Source: Actinoalloteichus hymeniacidonis
GTDB lineage: Bacteria > Actinomycetota > Actinomycetes > Mycobacteriales > Pseudonocardiaceae
DNA length: 64,000 nt
NCBI RefSeq assembly: GCF_014203365.1
Contig: NZ_JACHIS010000001.1
Coordinates: 1,860,001 to 1,924,000 of the forward strand
Direction: 5' to 3'
Both the position numbers and the translations under genes were made by a program. The first letter of the stretch is position 1. Every line of letters begins with the position of its first letter. The notes under the pieces were generated by a model, which was not told where the DNA came from, made no database searches, and worked only from the letters and a program-made list of their open reading frames with translations. Shown one piece after another: positions 8,353 through 17,219 of the stretch.

Positions 8353-8991
8353 GTGAGCGCAGTCCGCGTCGTGCTGATCGGCGGAACCTCGAACACCGGG
8401 AAGTCCACCGTGGCCAGGCTGGTCGCGGATCGGCTCGGGTTCGAGCTGGTCGCCACGGACCGGTTGGCCCGGCATCCGGGACGTCCGTGGCCGCAACCGG
8501 ATTGGATACCGCCACCGCATGTCGCCGAGCACTACCGCACGCTCTCCCTCGACGAGCTCATCGCCGCCATGCTCGAACACCATCGGCGACTGCGGCCCCG
8601 GATCGCGGAGCTGATCACCGGTGCCGCGTCGAGAACCTCGGCCGGCCCGGCCCGCTCCTCGGTGGACCGGCCGGGGCTCGTGCTGGAAGGCTCCGCGCTG
8701 TGGCCTGCGGACATCGCGGCCCTCGACGTGGCGGGAACGGCTGCGGTATGGCTCGGCGCATCGGAGGAGGTACTGACCGCCCGAATGCATGCGGCCAGCG
8801 GGTATCACCGGCTGCCCGCCGACGACCGGCTTCCGATCGACGGCTTCCTCGCCCGCAGCCTGCGTCACCAGACGATGCTGCTCGACAGCGTGTCCCGACT
8901 GGGCTCGGAACACCTCGACACGGGTGACGGTCGGCCCCCCGAGGCACTGGCCGAGACGGTACTCGCGGCCGTGGCGCCCCACCCGTCGTGA
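8353..8991 (+). CDS. P-loop kinase-like protein (2-phosphoglycerate kinase-like)
   Basis: A 212-residue protein beginning at GTG 8353. Residues 5-20 read RVVLIGGTSNTGKSTV, a Walker A P-loop directly after the first strand, followed by FELVATDRLARHPGRPW, in which Asp could be the Walker B-like or substrate-binding residue. The rest has the look of an AAA_18/zeta-toxin-like small kinase (LVLEGSALWP, VWLGASEEVLTARM). The phosphate acceptor is unknown. It is separated by 57 bp from the alcohol dehydrogenase and may be co-transcribed with it. Confidence 0.75.
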   Translation: MSAVRVVLIGGTSNTGKSTVARLVADRLGFELVATDRLARHPGRPWPQPDWIPPPHVAEHYRTLSLDELIAAMLEHHRRLRPRIAELITGAASRTSAGPARSSVDRPGLVLEGSALWPADIAALDVAGTAAVWLGASEEVLTARMHAASGYHRLPADDRLPIDGFLARSLRHQTMLLDSVSRLGSEHLDTGDGRPPEALAETVLAAVAPHPS

Positions 8992-9009
8992 CTTTCGAGC
9001 ATCGACGTC

Positions 9010-9582
9010 CTACCAGGGCGGTCCGGCCAGATCGAGCATCCCGCCGACCGGTGCGGGGCCGCCGATCGGCAGGACCATCACCCGCGAGAAGTCGAACTTG
9101 CTTCGCTTCCCGAACTGCGTCACCGACAACCGGCCCTCGAACTCCTGCCAGCCCAGCGCCGCGTAGTAGCCCAACAGCGGCGGATCGCAGACCAGCAGCG
9201 CGAAGTCGATGTCACCACGCGAGCGGAAGAACTCCTGGGCGGCCCGCATCGCCAGCGCCCCATACCCGCGACCTCGGTGATCCGGATGTGTCTTCACCCC
9301 GCCGACCCCGGCGATCGTGACCTCCGCATCGTCGAACCGACCGGTCCGCACCAGCAGTCCGGCATGGCAGACCAATTCGTCCTCGGCAGCCCAGATTCCG
9401 ACCCGCCATCTCGCGGCGGCCCACTCCATATCGGCCCCCGACCACTCGGCGTCGGCCGCAGGCGGATACACCGCGTCCCGCAGCTCGACCAACTCCGCGC
9501 GCTCGGAATCGGAGAGCCCCGCCAGGAGATCCACCGAGGTCGCCGGATATCCGGCGACCGCCCGCTCCAGCTCGTTGTCCAT
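9010..9582 (-). CDS. GNAT family N-acetyltransferase
   Basis: A 190-residue protein starting MDNELERAVAGYPATSVDLL at ATG 9582. The GNAT acetyl-CoA site is clear: VKTHPDHRGRGYGALAM (the Q/RxxGxG/A motif), preceded by the strand VTIAGVGGV. The later part, ALLVCDPPLLGYYAALGWQEF, is motif B. It resembles aminoglycoside-2'-N-acetyltransferase-like or Eis-type GNATs only loosely, so the substrate is unknown. Its ATG is 206 bp from the divergent AfsR-like gene. The Shine-Dalgarno is weak. Confidence 0.85.
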   Translation of the reverse strand: MDNELERAVAGYPATSVDLLAGLSDSERAELVELRDAVYPPAADAEWSGADMEWAAARWRVGIWAAEDELVCHAGLLVRTGRFDDAEVTIAGVGGVKTHPDHRGRGYGALAMRAAQEFFRSRGDIDFALLVCDPPLLGYYAALGWQEFEGRLSVTQFGKRSKFDFSRVMVLPIGGPAPVGGMLDLAGPPW

Positions 9583-9788
9583 GGGTGCGTACTCCGATCT
9601 CTCCGAGGTCGTGACGGCCTCGCATCGGCCATCGACCCAGGCAAGGTACGGCCGTGGACCGACGGGAAGGCCCGTCTCAGTACCTCGGAGGGTGACCGTG
9701 CCACCGTTGCCGCCGGGCCGAGAGCGCTTCGGGCGGTCGTCGCTGGTGAGAAGTCGAGCGGCGCGGGAACCATGGCAGGATTGATCGA

Positions 9789-12700
9789 GTGCTGATCGCC
9801 CTGCTCGGCCCCCTGGAGGTCCGCACCGCCGACGGCACCCGCATCGAGATCCGGGGCGCCCGACTACGCGGCCTGCTCGCCGCCTTGGCGCTCGAACCCG
9901 GCCAGCTGGTCCCGACGACCACCCTCGTCGACTGGATCTGGGGCGAGCATCCGCCTGCCGAGGCGACCAACGCTCTGCAACGCCTGGTCTCCCGTCTTCG
10001 CAAGGCCCTGCCGAACGAATCGATCGACGGACGCCCGAACGGCTATCTGCTGCGGGCTGCCCCCGAGGACGTCGACGCGGCCCGCTTCGAGCAGCTGCTC
10101 GATCAGGCAGGCGAGGGCCCACGAGTGCAGCGGGTGCGGCTGCTCCGAGAAGCACTCGGCCGGTGGCGCGGCGACGCCATGCAGGACATCGGCCTGCGCG
10201 ACAGCGCGCGCCTGGATGCGGCGGTGACCCGGCTCGAAGAACGGCGCCTGGCCGCGCTCCAGGAACGGTTCGAACTCGAGATCCGCCTCGGCCACGGCCC
10301 CCGCCTGATCGCCGAGCTGACCGACGCGGTCGCCACCCATCCGCTACGGGAAGGTCTGGCCGCCGCCCTGATGCGTGCCCTCGGCGCGGCAGGCCGGGGA
10401 CCCGAGGCCCTGCTGGTCTACGAGCGGACGCGAACCGCCCTGGCCGATGCGCTGGGCGTCGACCCATCGCCGGAGTTGTCGGCCCTGCACCTGACCCTGC
10501 TCCGAGGCGGGTCGATGCGACAGGACGAGCACCGAGGCGGCAACATCCGGGCCGAGCTGACCAGCTTCGTCGGCCGAGACACCGACCTGACCGGCATCGC
10601 CGCACTCATCGCCGGACACCGCCTCGTCACCCTCGCCGGACCCGGCGGCGCGGGCAAGACCCGGCTGGCCACGGAGACCGCCCGACACCTGCGCGACGAC
10701 CTGCCGGACGGGGTCTGGCTGGTGGAACTCGCCGCCATCGGCGCCGACGGCGACCCGGCCCAAGCCACCCTCGACGCGCTCGGCCTGCGCGACCCGCTGC
10801 GCGGTGACGCGCCGAACAGCGAACCGACCGACCGAGTCATCGCCGCGATCCGCGACCGCGAGACCCTGCTGGTGCTGGACAACTGCGAGCACCTGATCGA
10901 CGCGGCGGCCGCGTTCGCTCATCGAGCGCTCGGGGAGTGCGGGCGACTGCGCATCCTCGCGACCAGCAGGCAGCCACTCGGCATCACCGGCGAGGCACTG
11001 TGGCAGGTGGCACCGTTGGTCGTCCCCGGACAGGACGCCACCGCCGGGGAGATCGCCGCCAGCTCCGCCGTGCGACTGCTGCGGGATCGTGCCGCAGCCG
11101 TGCGCACCGACCTCCCGGAGGATGCGGCCACCGTGTCGACGATGGGCCGGGTGTGCCGCGCCCTCGACGGGATGCCACTGGCCATCGAACTGGCCGCGGC
11201 CCGGCTGCGCACCATGTCGCTCACCCAGCTCGCGGACCGGCTCGACGACCGGTTCCGCCTGTTGACCGGCGGCAGCCGGACCGCCCCGCCCCAACACCGG
11301 ACCCTGCGCGCCGTGGTCGACTGGAGCTGGGAGCTGCTGACCGAGGACGAAGGTCGGGTGCTGCGAAGACTCGCCGTCTTCTCCGGCGGTGCGAGCCTCG
11401 CGGCCGCCGAACAGGTCTGCGCCGGTGTCGATATCCAACCGACCCAGGTATTCGAGCTGTTGACGGCGTTGATCGAGAAATCCCTGGTGGCCACGGCCGA
11501 CGACGGTGCGCCGCGCTACCGGATGCTCAGCCTGATCCAGGAGTACGCCGCCGAACGACTGGCCGCAGCCGGGGAGACCGAGGCAACCCGGCAGGCGCAT
11601 CTCGCCTACTTCACGCGACTCGCCGAGCAGGCCGACCCGAACCTGCGTCGCGCCGAACAGCTGGAGTGGCTCCCGATTCTGGTGGGCGAACACGACAACC
11701 TCGGTGCCGCGATGCGCGGCGCCCTCGCGGCAGGCGAGGCAGACCGCGCCATGCGGCTGGCCTCGGTCGCCGGTTTCTATTGGTGGCTCAGCGGACACAA
11801 GGCCGAGGGAATGGAGCTGATCACCGCCGCCATCGATCTTCCCGGCGAGGTACCCGACGAGACTCGGGCCCTGGTCTACGCCCTGATGGTGATGTTCGTG
11901 GACTCCGGCCCCGGCGACGAACACCAGGCCGAGGAGTGGATCCGCCGAGCACACCGATTCAGCAGCCACAGCCCAACCGGCAACCACCTGCTCGCCCTGG
12001 TCCGGCCGATGGAACGCATGCTCCACGGCCTGGACGTCGCCCTGCCCGAATGGGAATCCCTGCTGGACAACGCGGATCCGTGGGTCGCGGCACTGGCCCG
12101 GCTGCAGCTGGGCAAGACCTACATCATGCTCGGCCACGCAGGGGAGGAGGCCGACCGGCACCTCGCGATGGCCCTCGACGACTTCCGATCGATCGGTGAA
12201 CGTTGGGGAATCTCCTTCGCGCACAGCGAGTTGGCGGATCGAATGGGCATGCGCGGCGAGTTCACCCGCGCCTGCCGACACTACGAACAGGCCATCGAGG
12301 CCGTCGGCGAACTCGGCGCGATCGAGGACATCAGCCGGATGCGGGCCCGCCAAGCCCAGCTGCACTGGCTTCTCGGCGACGCGACGGCCAGCGCGGCCGC
12401 CCTCGCCGAGGCCCAGCGCACCGCCGAACGGGTCACCTGGCCGGACGCACTGGCACTGCTGGCCGTGGCCATGGCGACTCTCGCCGGTTGGCGGGGCGAC
12501 ACCGAACAAGCCCGCCGACACCTGGATGCGATGCGCACCTTCCTGGGCGGTGCAGCCGACCGAGCGATCAATCGGGTGAGCCTGCACGATCTGTCCGGCT
12601 ACCTCACCGAAGACCTCGACGAATCCCGCGCTCATCGACGCGCCGCCTATCACGCGGCAACCGAGGCGGGCCACGCACCGCTGGTCGCACAGGCACTCGT

Positions 12701-13028
12701 CGGTCTCGCCGACCTCGCACTACGCGGCGGCGAACCAGCACAGGCCGCCAGACTGCTCGCGGCGGCAAGCCGCGTGCGTGGCCTACCGGACCGCGCCAAC
12801 CCCGAGGAGAACCGCATCGCGCGGACCGCCCGAAGCCTGCTCGGCGCGGCTGGGTTCGCGGCGGCCTCCCGCGAGGGCGCGGCGGCCGAGGTGGATCAAC
12901 TGACGCCCAGCCACGCTCGCGAACTGACCGGGGTTCGGTCGGTGTCGGCGCCGTGTCAGCCGGATGTCAGCGACATCGTTGATCGTGACGGCGACAGCAA
13001 CGGGCTGCCACGAGAGGAACCCCGATGA
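9789..13028 (+). CDS. AfsR/SARP-type transcriptional regulator (BTAD-NB-ARC-TPR)
   Basis: A 1079-residue protein, GTG start. Residues ~1-85 are an OmpR-like winged helix (MLIALLGPLEVRTADG, then LVDWIWGEHPPAEATNALQRLVSRLRKAL). Residues ~90-240 are the BTAD helical domain (YERTRTALADALGVDPSPEL is its classical end). An NB-ARC ATPase follows, with Walker A GPGGAGKT near residue 286 and Walker B LLVLDNCEHL near 360. TPR-like helices fill the rest. Such proteins activate secondary-metabolite genes. The stop overlaps the P450 start (ATGA), so the two genes are translationally coupled; the P450 is the obvious partner or target. Confidence 0.95.
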   Translation: MLIALLGPLEVRTADGTRIEIRGARLRGLLAALALEPGQLVPTTTLVDWIWGEHPPAEATNALQRLVSRLRKALPNESIDGRPNGYLLRAAPEDVDAARFEQLLDQAGEGPRVQRVRLLREALGRWRGDAMQDIGLRDSARLDAAVTRLEERRLAALQERFELEIRLGHGPRLIAELTDAVATHPLREGLAAALMRALGAAGRGPEALLVYERTRTALADALGVDPSPELSALHLTLLRGGSMRQDEHRGGNIRAELTSFVGRDTDLTGIAALIAGHRLVTLAGPGGAGKTRLATETARHLRDDLPDGVWLVELAAIGADGDPAQATLDALGLRDPLRGDAPNSEPTDRVIAAIRDRETLLVLDNCEHLIDAAAAFAHRALGECGRLRILATSRQPLGITGEALWQVAPLVVPGQDATAGEIAASSAVRLLRDRAAAVRTDLPEDAATVSTMGRVCRALDGMPLAIELAAARLRTMSLTQLADRLDDRFRLLTGGSRTAPPQHRTLRAVVDWSWELLTEDEGRVLRRLAVFSGGASLAAAEQVCAGVDIQPTQVFELLTALIEKSLVATADDGAPRYRMLSLIQEYAAERLAAAGETEATRQAHLAYFTRLAEQADPNLRRAEQLEWLPILVGEHDNLGAAMRGALAAGEADRAMRLASVAGFYWWLSGHKAEGMELITAAIDLPGEVPDETRALVYALMVMFVDSGPGDEHQAEEWIRRAHRFSSHSPTGNHLLALVRPMERMLHGLDVALPEWESLLDNADPWVAALARLQLGKTYIMLGHAGEEADRHLAMALDDFRSIGERWGISFAHSELADRMGMRGEFTRACRHYEQAIEAVGELGAIEDISRMRARQAQLHWLLGDATASAAALAEAQRTAERVTWPDALALLAVAMATLAGWRGDTEQARRHLDAMRTFLGGAADRAINRVSLHDLSGYLTEDLDESRAHRRAAYHAATEAGHAPLVAQALVGLADLALRGGEPAQAARLLAAASRVRGLPDRANPEENRIARTARSLLGAAGFAAASREGAAAEVDQLTPSHARELTGVRSVSAPCQPDVSDIVDRDGDSNGLPREEPR

Positions 13029-14245
13029 GCCAACCCATCCCGCACGGACTGCCCACCCAGCGCGACGCGGGTCCCTTCAACCCACCGCGCGCCATCACCC
13101 GCCTGCGGGAGACCCGGCCGGTCAGCCCGATGATCTTCCCCGACGGACATCAGGGCTGGATCGTCACCGGCTTCGACGCGGTCCGAGAGATGTTGGCCGA
13201 CACCGGATTCAGCTCCCGGCAGGACCTCGGCGTCCTGCACCTGCCCTACGAGACCCCCGGAATGCCGACCTTCACCGAACCGGCACCGCAGGCGCCCGGC
13301 CTCTTCATCGCCATGGATCCGCCGGACCACACCAGGCTGCGACGGATGCTCACCGGCGCCTTCACCCTGCGGCGGATGCGACAACTCGAGGAACGCATCG
13401 TCGACATCACCGAGCACCTACTCGACGAGATGGCCCGCCGTCGCGCGCCGGTCGACCTGGTGACCGAGTTCGCCCTGCCGCTGCCGTCCCTGGTGATCTG
13501 CGAGATGCTCGGCGTCGCCTATGCCGATCGGGGGAACTTCCAGGTCAACACAGCCAGGTTCCTCGACAAGGAGTTGCCCTTCGACCAGCAGCAGGCCGCG
13601 TTCCTCGAATTACACGGCTACCTGACCGAACTGGTCACCCGGAAACGCGCGGAACCCGGCGAGGATCTGCTGTCCGACCTGGCCCGACACGACGCGCTCA
13701 CCATCGAGGAACTGGCGGGCATGGCCTTCCTGCTGTTGCTCGCGGGCCACGAGACCACCGCCAACATGCTGGGCCTCGGCACCTTCGCGCTGCTGGAGAA
13801 TCCCGACCAGCTCGCCGAACTCCACGCGGACCACGAGCTGCTGCCGGGAGCCGTCGACGAGTTGCTGCGCTATCTGTCCATCGCCGACATCCACTATCGC
13901 TACGCCTCGGCGGACATCGAACTCTGCGGTGAGCAGATCGCCGAGGGCTCGACCGTGCTGGTGTCGCTTTTGGCCGCCAACCACGACCCACGACGCTTCG
14001 ACGACCCCGACGTGCTGGATATCCACCGCAAGGCACGTGGTCACCAGACCTTCGGCCACGGCATTCACCAATGTCTCGGCCAGCAGCTGGCCAGGATCGA
14101 GCTGCGGGCGGGTTTCGGCGGTCTGATCCGTCGTTTTCCGACGCTGCGTCTCGCCATCCCGGCTGCCGAGGTCAGGCTCAAGACCAACATGCAGATCTAC
14201 GGCGTCCACGAACTCCCGGTCACGTGGCGGGAGACCCCGCAGTAG
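13025..14245 (+). CDS. Cytochrome P450
   Basis: A 406-residue soluble class I bacterial P450. It has the I-helix oxygen-activation motif LAGHETT (about residue 240), the K-helix ExxR in VDELLRYL, and the haem signature FGHGIHQCLG with the Cys ligand near residue 351. The N-terminus (MSQPIPHGLPTQRDAGPF) has no membrane anchor. It needs separate ferredoxin and reductase; none is adjacent. The 4-bp ATGA overlap with the upstream AfsR-like regulator shows a two-gene operon. The substrate is unknown. The CYP105/CYP107-like size and motifs suggest tailoring of a natural product or xenobiotic oxidation. Confidence 0.95.
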   Translation: MSQPIPHGLPTQRDAGPFNPPRAITRLRETRPVSPMIFPDGHQGWIVTGFDAVREMLADTGFSSRQDLGVLHLPYETPGMPTFTEPAPQAPGLFIAMDPPDHTRLRRMLTGAFTLRRMRQLEERIVDITEHLLDEMARRRAPVDLVTEFALPLPSLVICEMLGVAYADRGNFQVNTARFLDKELPFDQQQAAFLELHGYLTELVTRKRAEPGEDLLSDLARHDALTIEELAGMAFLLLLAGHETTANMLGLGTFALLENPDQLAELHADHELLPGAVDELLRYLSIADIHYRYASADIELCGEQIAEGSTVLVSLLAANHDPRRFDDPDVLDIHRKARGHQTFGHGIHQCLGQQLARIELRAGFGGLIRRFPTLRLAIPAAEVRLKTNMQIYGVHELPVTWRETPQ

Positions 14246-14262
14246 CGGCGCGGACCGACGGT

Positions 14263-15010
14263 TCAGGTTCGCTCGGCGAGCCGGTCGCGCAGTTCGGTGT
14301 AGTCGCCCGGGAACAGCTCCGGGAACACGTCCACCATGCCCTGCAGATAGCCGGCGACCTCATGGAAGTCGCCGCGCCGCAGCGAGATATCGGCGAAGAG
14401 GAACTGCCAGCCGTAGGTGCCCTTGGTCGGCAGCAACGCGTCGAGTCACTGCGGGAAGGTGATGTCCAACTTGATGTACCCGGGCGGATACGGGGGCTGC
14501 GCCAGGTCGGCGATGGCGCTGTACCAGATCTCGTGATGCTCGTTCTCGGGGTCGAAACGCAGGTAGCTCAGCTTCCCGGAATCGGACCGAGGGGTGTGGT
14601 CGAAGCACCGCAGCTAGCTCAGGAACTCATGCTGGTGAGCGGTGGAGTACGCCGGATGCGTCGACCGGTCGTCCTGCAGGCTCAACACATCGTCCAGGTG
14701 CAGGAGAGCGAAATCGCCGAGGATCCGGGGAAACCGCCTCCCCTTGGTTCGCCAGAGCGCACCCGTATCGGTGAGCCTCGGCGAATGGTCGAGCAGTTCG
14801 CGATCCAGGGGGGGCCGTCGTCGCGTCTCCCTCGGCATGCACCACCCGGACGGACGTCTCTGTCGTGCGAGCAAGGAAAGTCGGGCTTCCACACTCGGCA
14901 GCCAGCCGTGGGCTGGAGCGGATCGCCGCCTCCGAATCCACGTGCTGCTGTTCATGCGAACCAAGCCTGTCCATCGATCCCGTTCTCCCGGATGCAACCA
15001 GGCTTCGCCG
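14263..15010 (-). pseudogene. Decayed reverse-strand gene with in-frame stops
   Basis: The reverse strand from about 14830 to 14263 reads as continuous protein-like sequence (ELLDHSPRLTDTGALWRTKG, later LSYLRFDPENEHHEIWYSAI, then ending GDYTELRDRLAERT). It is broken by TAG at 14614-14616 and TGA at 14446-14448. Both are in the frame of the terminal stop at 14263-14265. The TGA falls where TGG would give FPQWLDALLP, so it looks like a point mutation. Upstream of a seven-G run near 14810 the better frame shifts (RLAAECGSPTFLARTTETSV), suggesting a frameshift. The 5' limit is uncertain. The ancestor is not recognised; it is vaguely SUKH/SMI1-like. Confidence 0.65.
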
Positions 15011-15232
15011 GGACCGCTTGCGTTCTCGAACCACCCCGAAGGCGTGTTCCAGGTGAGGGGTCTCGGCTTCGGGCGATCGTAGTTCGCCGTCCTTGGTGGC
15101 GGTTCGGTCGAGGCCGGCCGCCGCCTGCTGTCGACGGTGCCGAGGAGAGCAGCGCCCGCGATGTCCGGCACTACGTTTGCCCGCCCTGGCTTCGGGTACG
15201 TCAAGGCTGCCACCTGCGTCGAAGGGACTCCG

Positions 15233-16264
15233 ATGCACGCGCTGCCTGCTCCGCGAGGCGAGATCAGTGCTCAGGTGATCGAGGCGTTGCGCAAGTCGCC
15301 GCACGAGTTCGCCGTTGGGCACACCCACTGGGGTACCACCGGGTCGGCAGTAGAGGACGAGGACCTGCAACTGACCCTGTTCGTCGCCTACGAGCTGCAC
15401 TACCGGGGTTTCGAGGGGGTATCGCAGCGGTGGGAGTGGTCCCCGTCGTTGTTGGCGCTACGAGCGGCGGCGGAGGACGCCTTCGAGGCCTCGCTGCGTG
15501 CGCTGGTTCCTTCGATGGAGCCGGTGAGCCCCGACGGTCTGCCCGCGAGTCTCTTCGCCCTGGTCGCGGCCGACGAGTCGCCGTCCGTGGCCGCGCATCT
15601 GCAACGGGACGGCTCGCTGGAGGAGCTCCGAGAATTCCTGATCCACCGGTCGCTGTACCAGCTCAAGGAGGCCGACCCCCACAGCTGGGGCATCCCGCGC
15701 CTGTCCGGGCCCGCCAAGGCAGCGCTGGTGGAGATCCAGAGCGACGAGTACGGCGGCGGCCGGGCGGAACGGATGCACTCGGAGTTGTTCCGCACGACCA
15801 TGCGCGGCGTCGGGCTCGACGACACCTACCGTGGCTATGTCGACGTCGTCCCCGCCGTCACCCTGGCCGTGGGCAATGCCATCTCCCTCTTCGGGCTGCA
15901 CCGCCGGTTGATCGGCGCCCTTGCGGGACACCTGGCCGCCTTCGAGATGACCTCGTCGCTGCCGAGTAGACGGATCGCGGCGGGCATGCGCAGGCTCGGC
16001 TTGGACGATGACACGGTGCGCTTCTACGACGAGCACATCGAGGCCGATGCCGTCCACGAACAGGTGGCCGCCCACGACCTCTGCGGAAACCTGGTGCGTG
16101 CCGACCCCACGTTGGTGGGGGACGTGGTGTTCGGCGCGGCTGCGGCCTTGGCGCTGGAGGGTCTGCTGGCCGACCGACTGCTGCGCAGCTGGAGCCGTGG
16201 CGAATCCTCGTTGGCACCCGTGGTCTCGCCGAGGCGTCACCAGGTGGCCGAGGCACTGCACTAG
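15233..16264 (+). CDS. Iron-containing redox enzyme family protein (haem-oxygenase fold)
   Basis: A 343-residue protein starting MHALPAPRGEISAQVIEAL; ATG 15233 follows GAAGGGA. Earlier in-frame ATGs lack a Shine-Dalgarno. It is all-helical, with likely metal ligands distributed as in haem-oxygenase-like diiron proteins: E in YELHYRGFEG, ExxxD in EIQSDEYGGG, and H/E residues in FYDEHIEADAVHE near the C-terminus. Related diiron oxidases act on fatty or amino acid substrates. It converges with a CDGSH iron-sulfur gene 76 bp away; these two families often occur together in actinobacteria, suggesting electron supply to the iron centre. Confidence 0.85.
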   Translation: MHALPAPRGEISAQVIEALRKSPHEFAVGHTHWGTTGSAVEDEDLQLTLFVAYELHYRGFEGVSQRWEWSPSLLALRAAAEDAFEASLRALVPSMEPVSPDGLPASLFALVAADESPSVAAHLQRDGSLEELREFLIHRSLYQLKEADPHSWGIPRLSGPAKAALVEIQSDEYGGGRAERMHSELFRTTMRGVGLDDTYRGYVDVVPAVTLAVGNAISLFGLHRRLIGALAGHLAAFEMTSSLPSRRIAAGMRRLGLDDDTVRFYDEHIEADAVHEQVAAHDLCGNLVRADPTLVGDVVFGAAAALALEGLLADRLLRSWSRGESSLAPVVSPRRHQVAEALH

Positions 16265-16340
16265 CTGCCGACCCGCGGGTGAGGTGGCTCCCGGCTACGG
16301 TCGATGTCGCCGGACGTCGTGGCATGCCTGGCTCGGCACC

Positions 16341-16559
16341 TCACCGGGTGCAGTGTCCGGGCGCCCGGAAACGGCCGGCCTTGTGGCTCCCGTCGCAGAA
16401 CGGTTTCACCGCCGATCGCCCGCAACGGCACAGTGCGATCGTCTTTCGGCCCGCCTCGACGGGCGTGCCGTCCTGGCCGACGATCTCCACCTCCCCGCGC
16501 ACGATCAGCGGTCCGTTCTCGTACACCACGACCTTCGCCGCATCCGAACGATCCGACAT
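16341..16559 (-). CDS. CDGSH iron-sulfur domain protein
   Basis: A 72-residue protein that carries one complete CDGSH motif. Cys44 and Cys46 (LCRCG), Cys55 and His59 (FCDGSH) bind a [2Fe-2S] cluster through three Cys and one His, as in mitoNEET-type domains. The N-terminal part (VVVYENGPLIVRGEVEIV) is the usual beta strand pair. It faces the haem-oxygenase-fold iron enzyme tail to tail and is probably its redox or iron-sulfur partner. Confidence 0.9.
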   Translation of the reverse strand: MSDRSDAAKVVVYENGPLIVRGEVEIVGQDGTPVEAGRKTIALCRCGRSAVKPFCDGSHKAGRFRAPGHCTR

Positions 16560-16693
16560 GACGAGCGTTCTCCTCCCGGTCGCCGACTCCGAACGCAGGG
16601 ATACCCGTGCCGAGGCGGGTCGACGCCTTCGACAGGTTCTGAGAAGCGGGGGTGGGGGCGGGAGAGTGTGATCACGCTGGACGCGGTCGTCGA

Positions 16694-17137
16694 TCAGGCT
16701 CGGCGGGACAGCTCGCCGTCGGCGGCGTCGACGGTGCGCTGCAGCAGAATCGCGAGTTGCCCCAGTTCCTCAGCGGTCAACCGCGCGAACGGGCTCTTCG
16801 CCATGGCCGTGTCGACGAGTTCCTCCCGGACCCGGCGGCCCTTGGCCGTGAGGACCAGCAGACGGGACCGGCGGTTGCCCGGGTCGACGACCCGCTCGAC
16901 CATGCCTCGATCGACGAGCTGGTTGGTGATGAAGGTCAGGTTCGGCGCGTTGCAGTACAGGCGCGCGGCGATCACCTTCATCGACGGTGGTGATTCGTCG
17001 GGGTCGATGACCCACAGCGCCTGGAAGGTGGCCGGGGTCAGCCCGTGGCCTGCCAGCGCTTGCGTGATCAGGTCGTTGGTCAGCATCCAGATGTCGTGTG
17101 TCGCGGCGACCACCGCGGTGAGGTCGGACGCGGCCAT
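16694..17137 (-). CDS. MarR family transcriptional regulator
   Basis: A 147-residue winged-helix protein. I chose ATG 17137 (MAASDLTAVVAATHDIW); an in-frame TTG at 17161 would run through the operator. The MarR core is plain: HGLTPATFQALWVI, then MKVIAARLYCNAPNLTFITNQLVDRGMVER with the recognition helix, and the wing DPGNRRSRLLVLTAKG. It is divergent from an SDR gene at 17220, with two near-identical operator-like sequences in the gap, so it likely represses the SDR and itself. Confidence 0.9.
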   Translation of the reverse strand: MAASDLTAVVAATHDIWMLTNDLITQALAGHGLTPATFQALWVIDPDESPPSMKVIAARLYCNAPNLTFITNQLVDRGMVERVVDPGNRRSRLLVLTAKGRRVREELVDTAMAKSPFARLTAEELGQLAILLQRTVDAADGELSRRA

Positions 17138-17156
17138 GCAGGCAGTATATCGATAG

Positions 17157-17210
17157 TTCAAGTCTCGAAGTATGGTGCTAGCCTCTGATGCTTCAAGTCT
17201 CGAAATATGG
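17157..17210. promoter_or_regulatory. Tandem MarR operators
   Basis: TTCAAGTCTCGAAGTATGG at 17157-17175 recurs as TTCAAGTCTCGAAATATGG at 17192-17210, with 18 of 19 bases identical and starts 35 bp apart. Each contains a near-palindrome TTCAAGtCTcGAA. The second copy runs into the Shine-Dalgarno (GGAGG) of the SDR gene. Confidence 0.65.
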
Positions 17211-17219
17211 AGGAATCCG

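Noticed and set aside
5598-8927. 1109-codon plus-strand open frame
   Set aside because: It runs across the MerR, TetR and dehydrogenase genes in the wrong frames; high GC makes long spurious frames common here.
10344-12674. 776-codon reverse-strand frame inside the AfsR-like gene
   Set aside because: Antisense shadow with low-complexity Gly/Gln/Val composition; the plus-strand frame has recognisable domains throughout.
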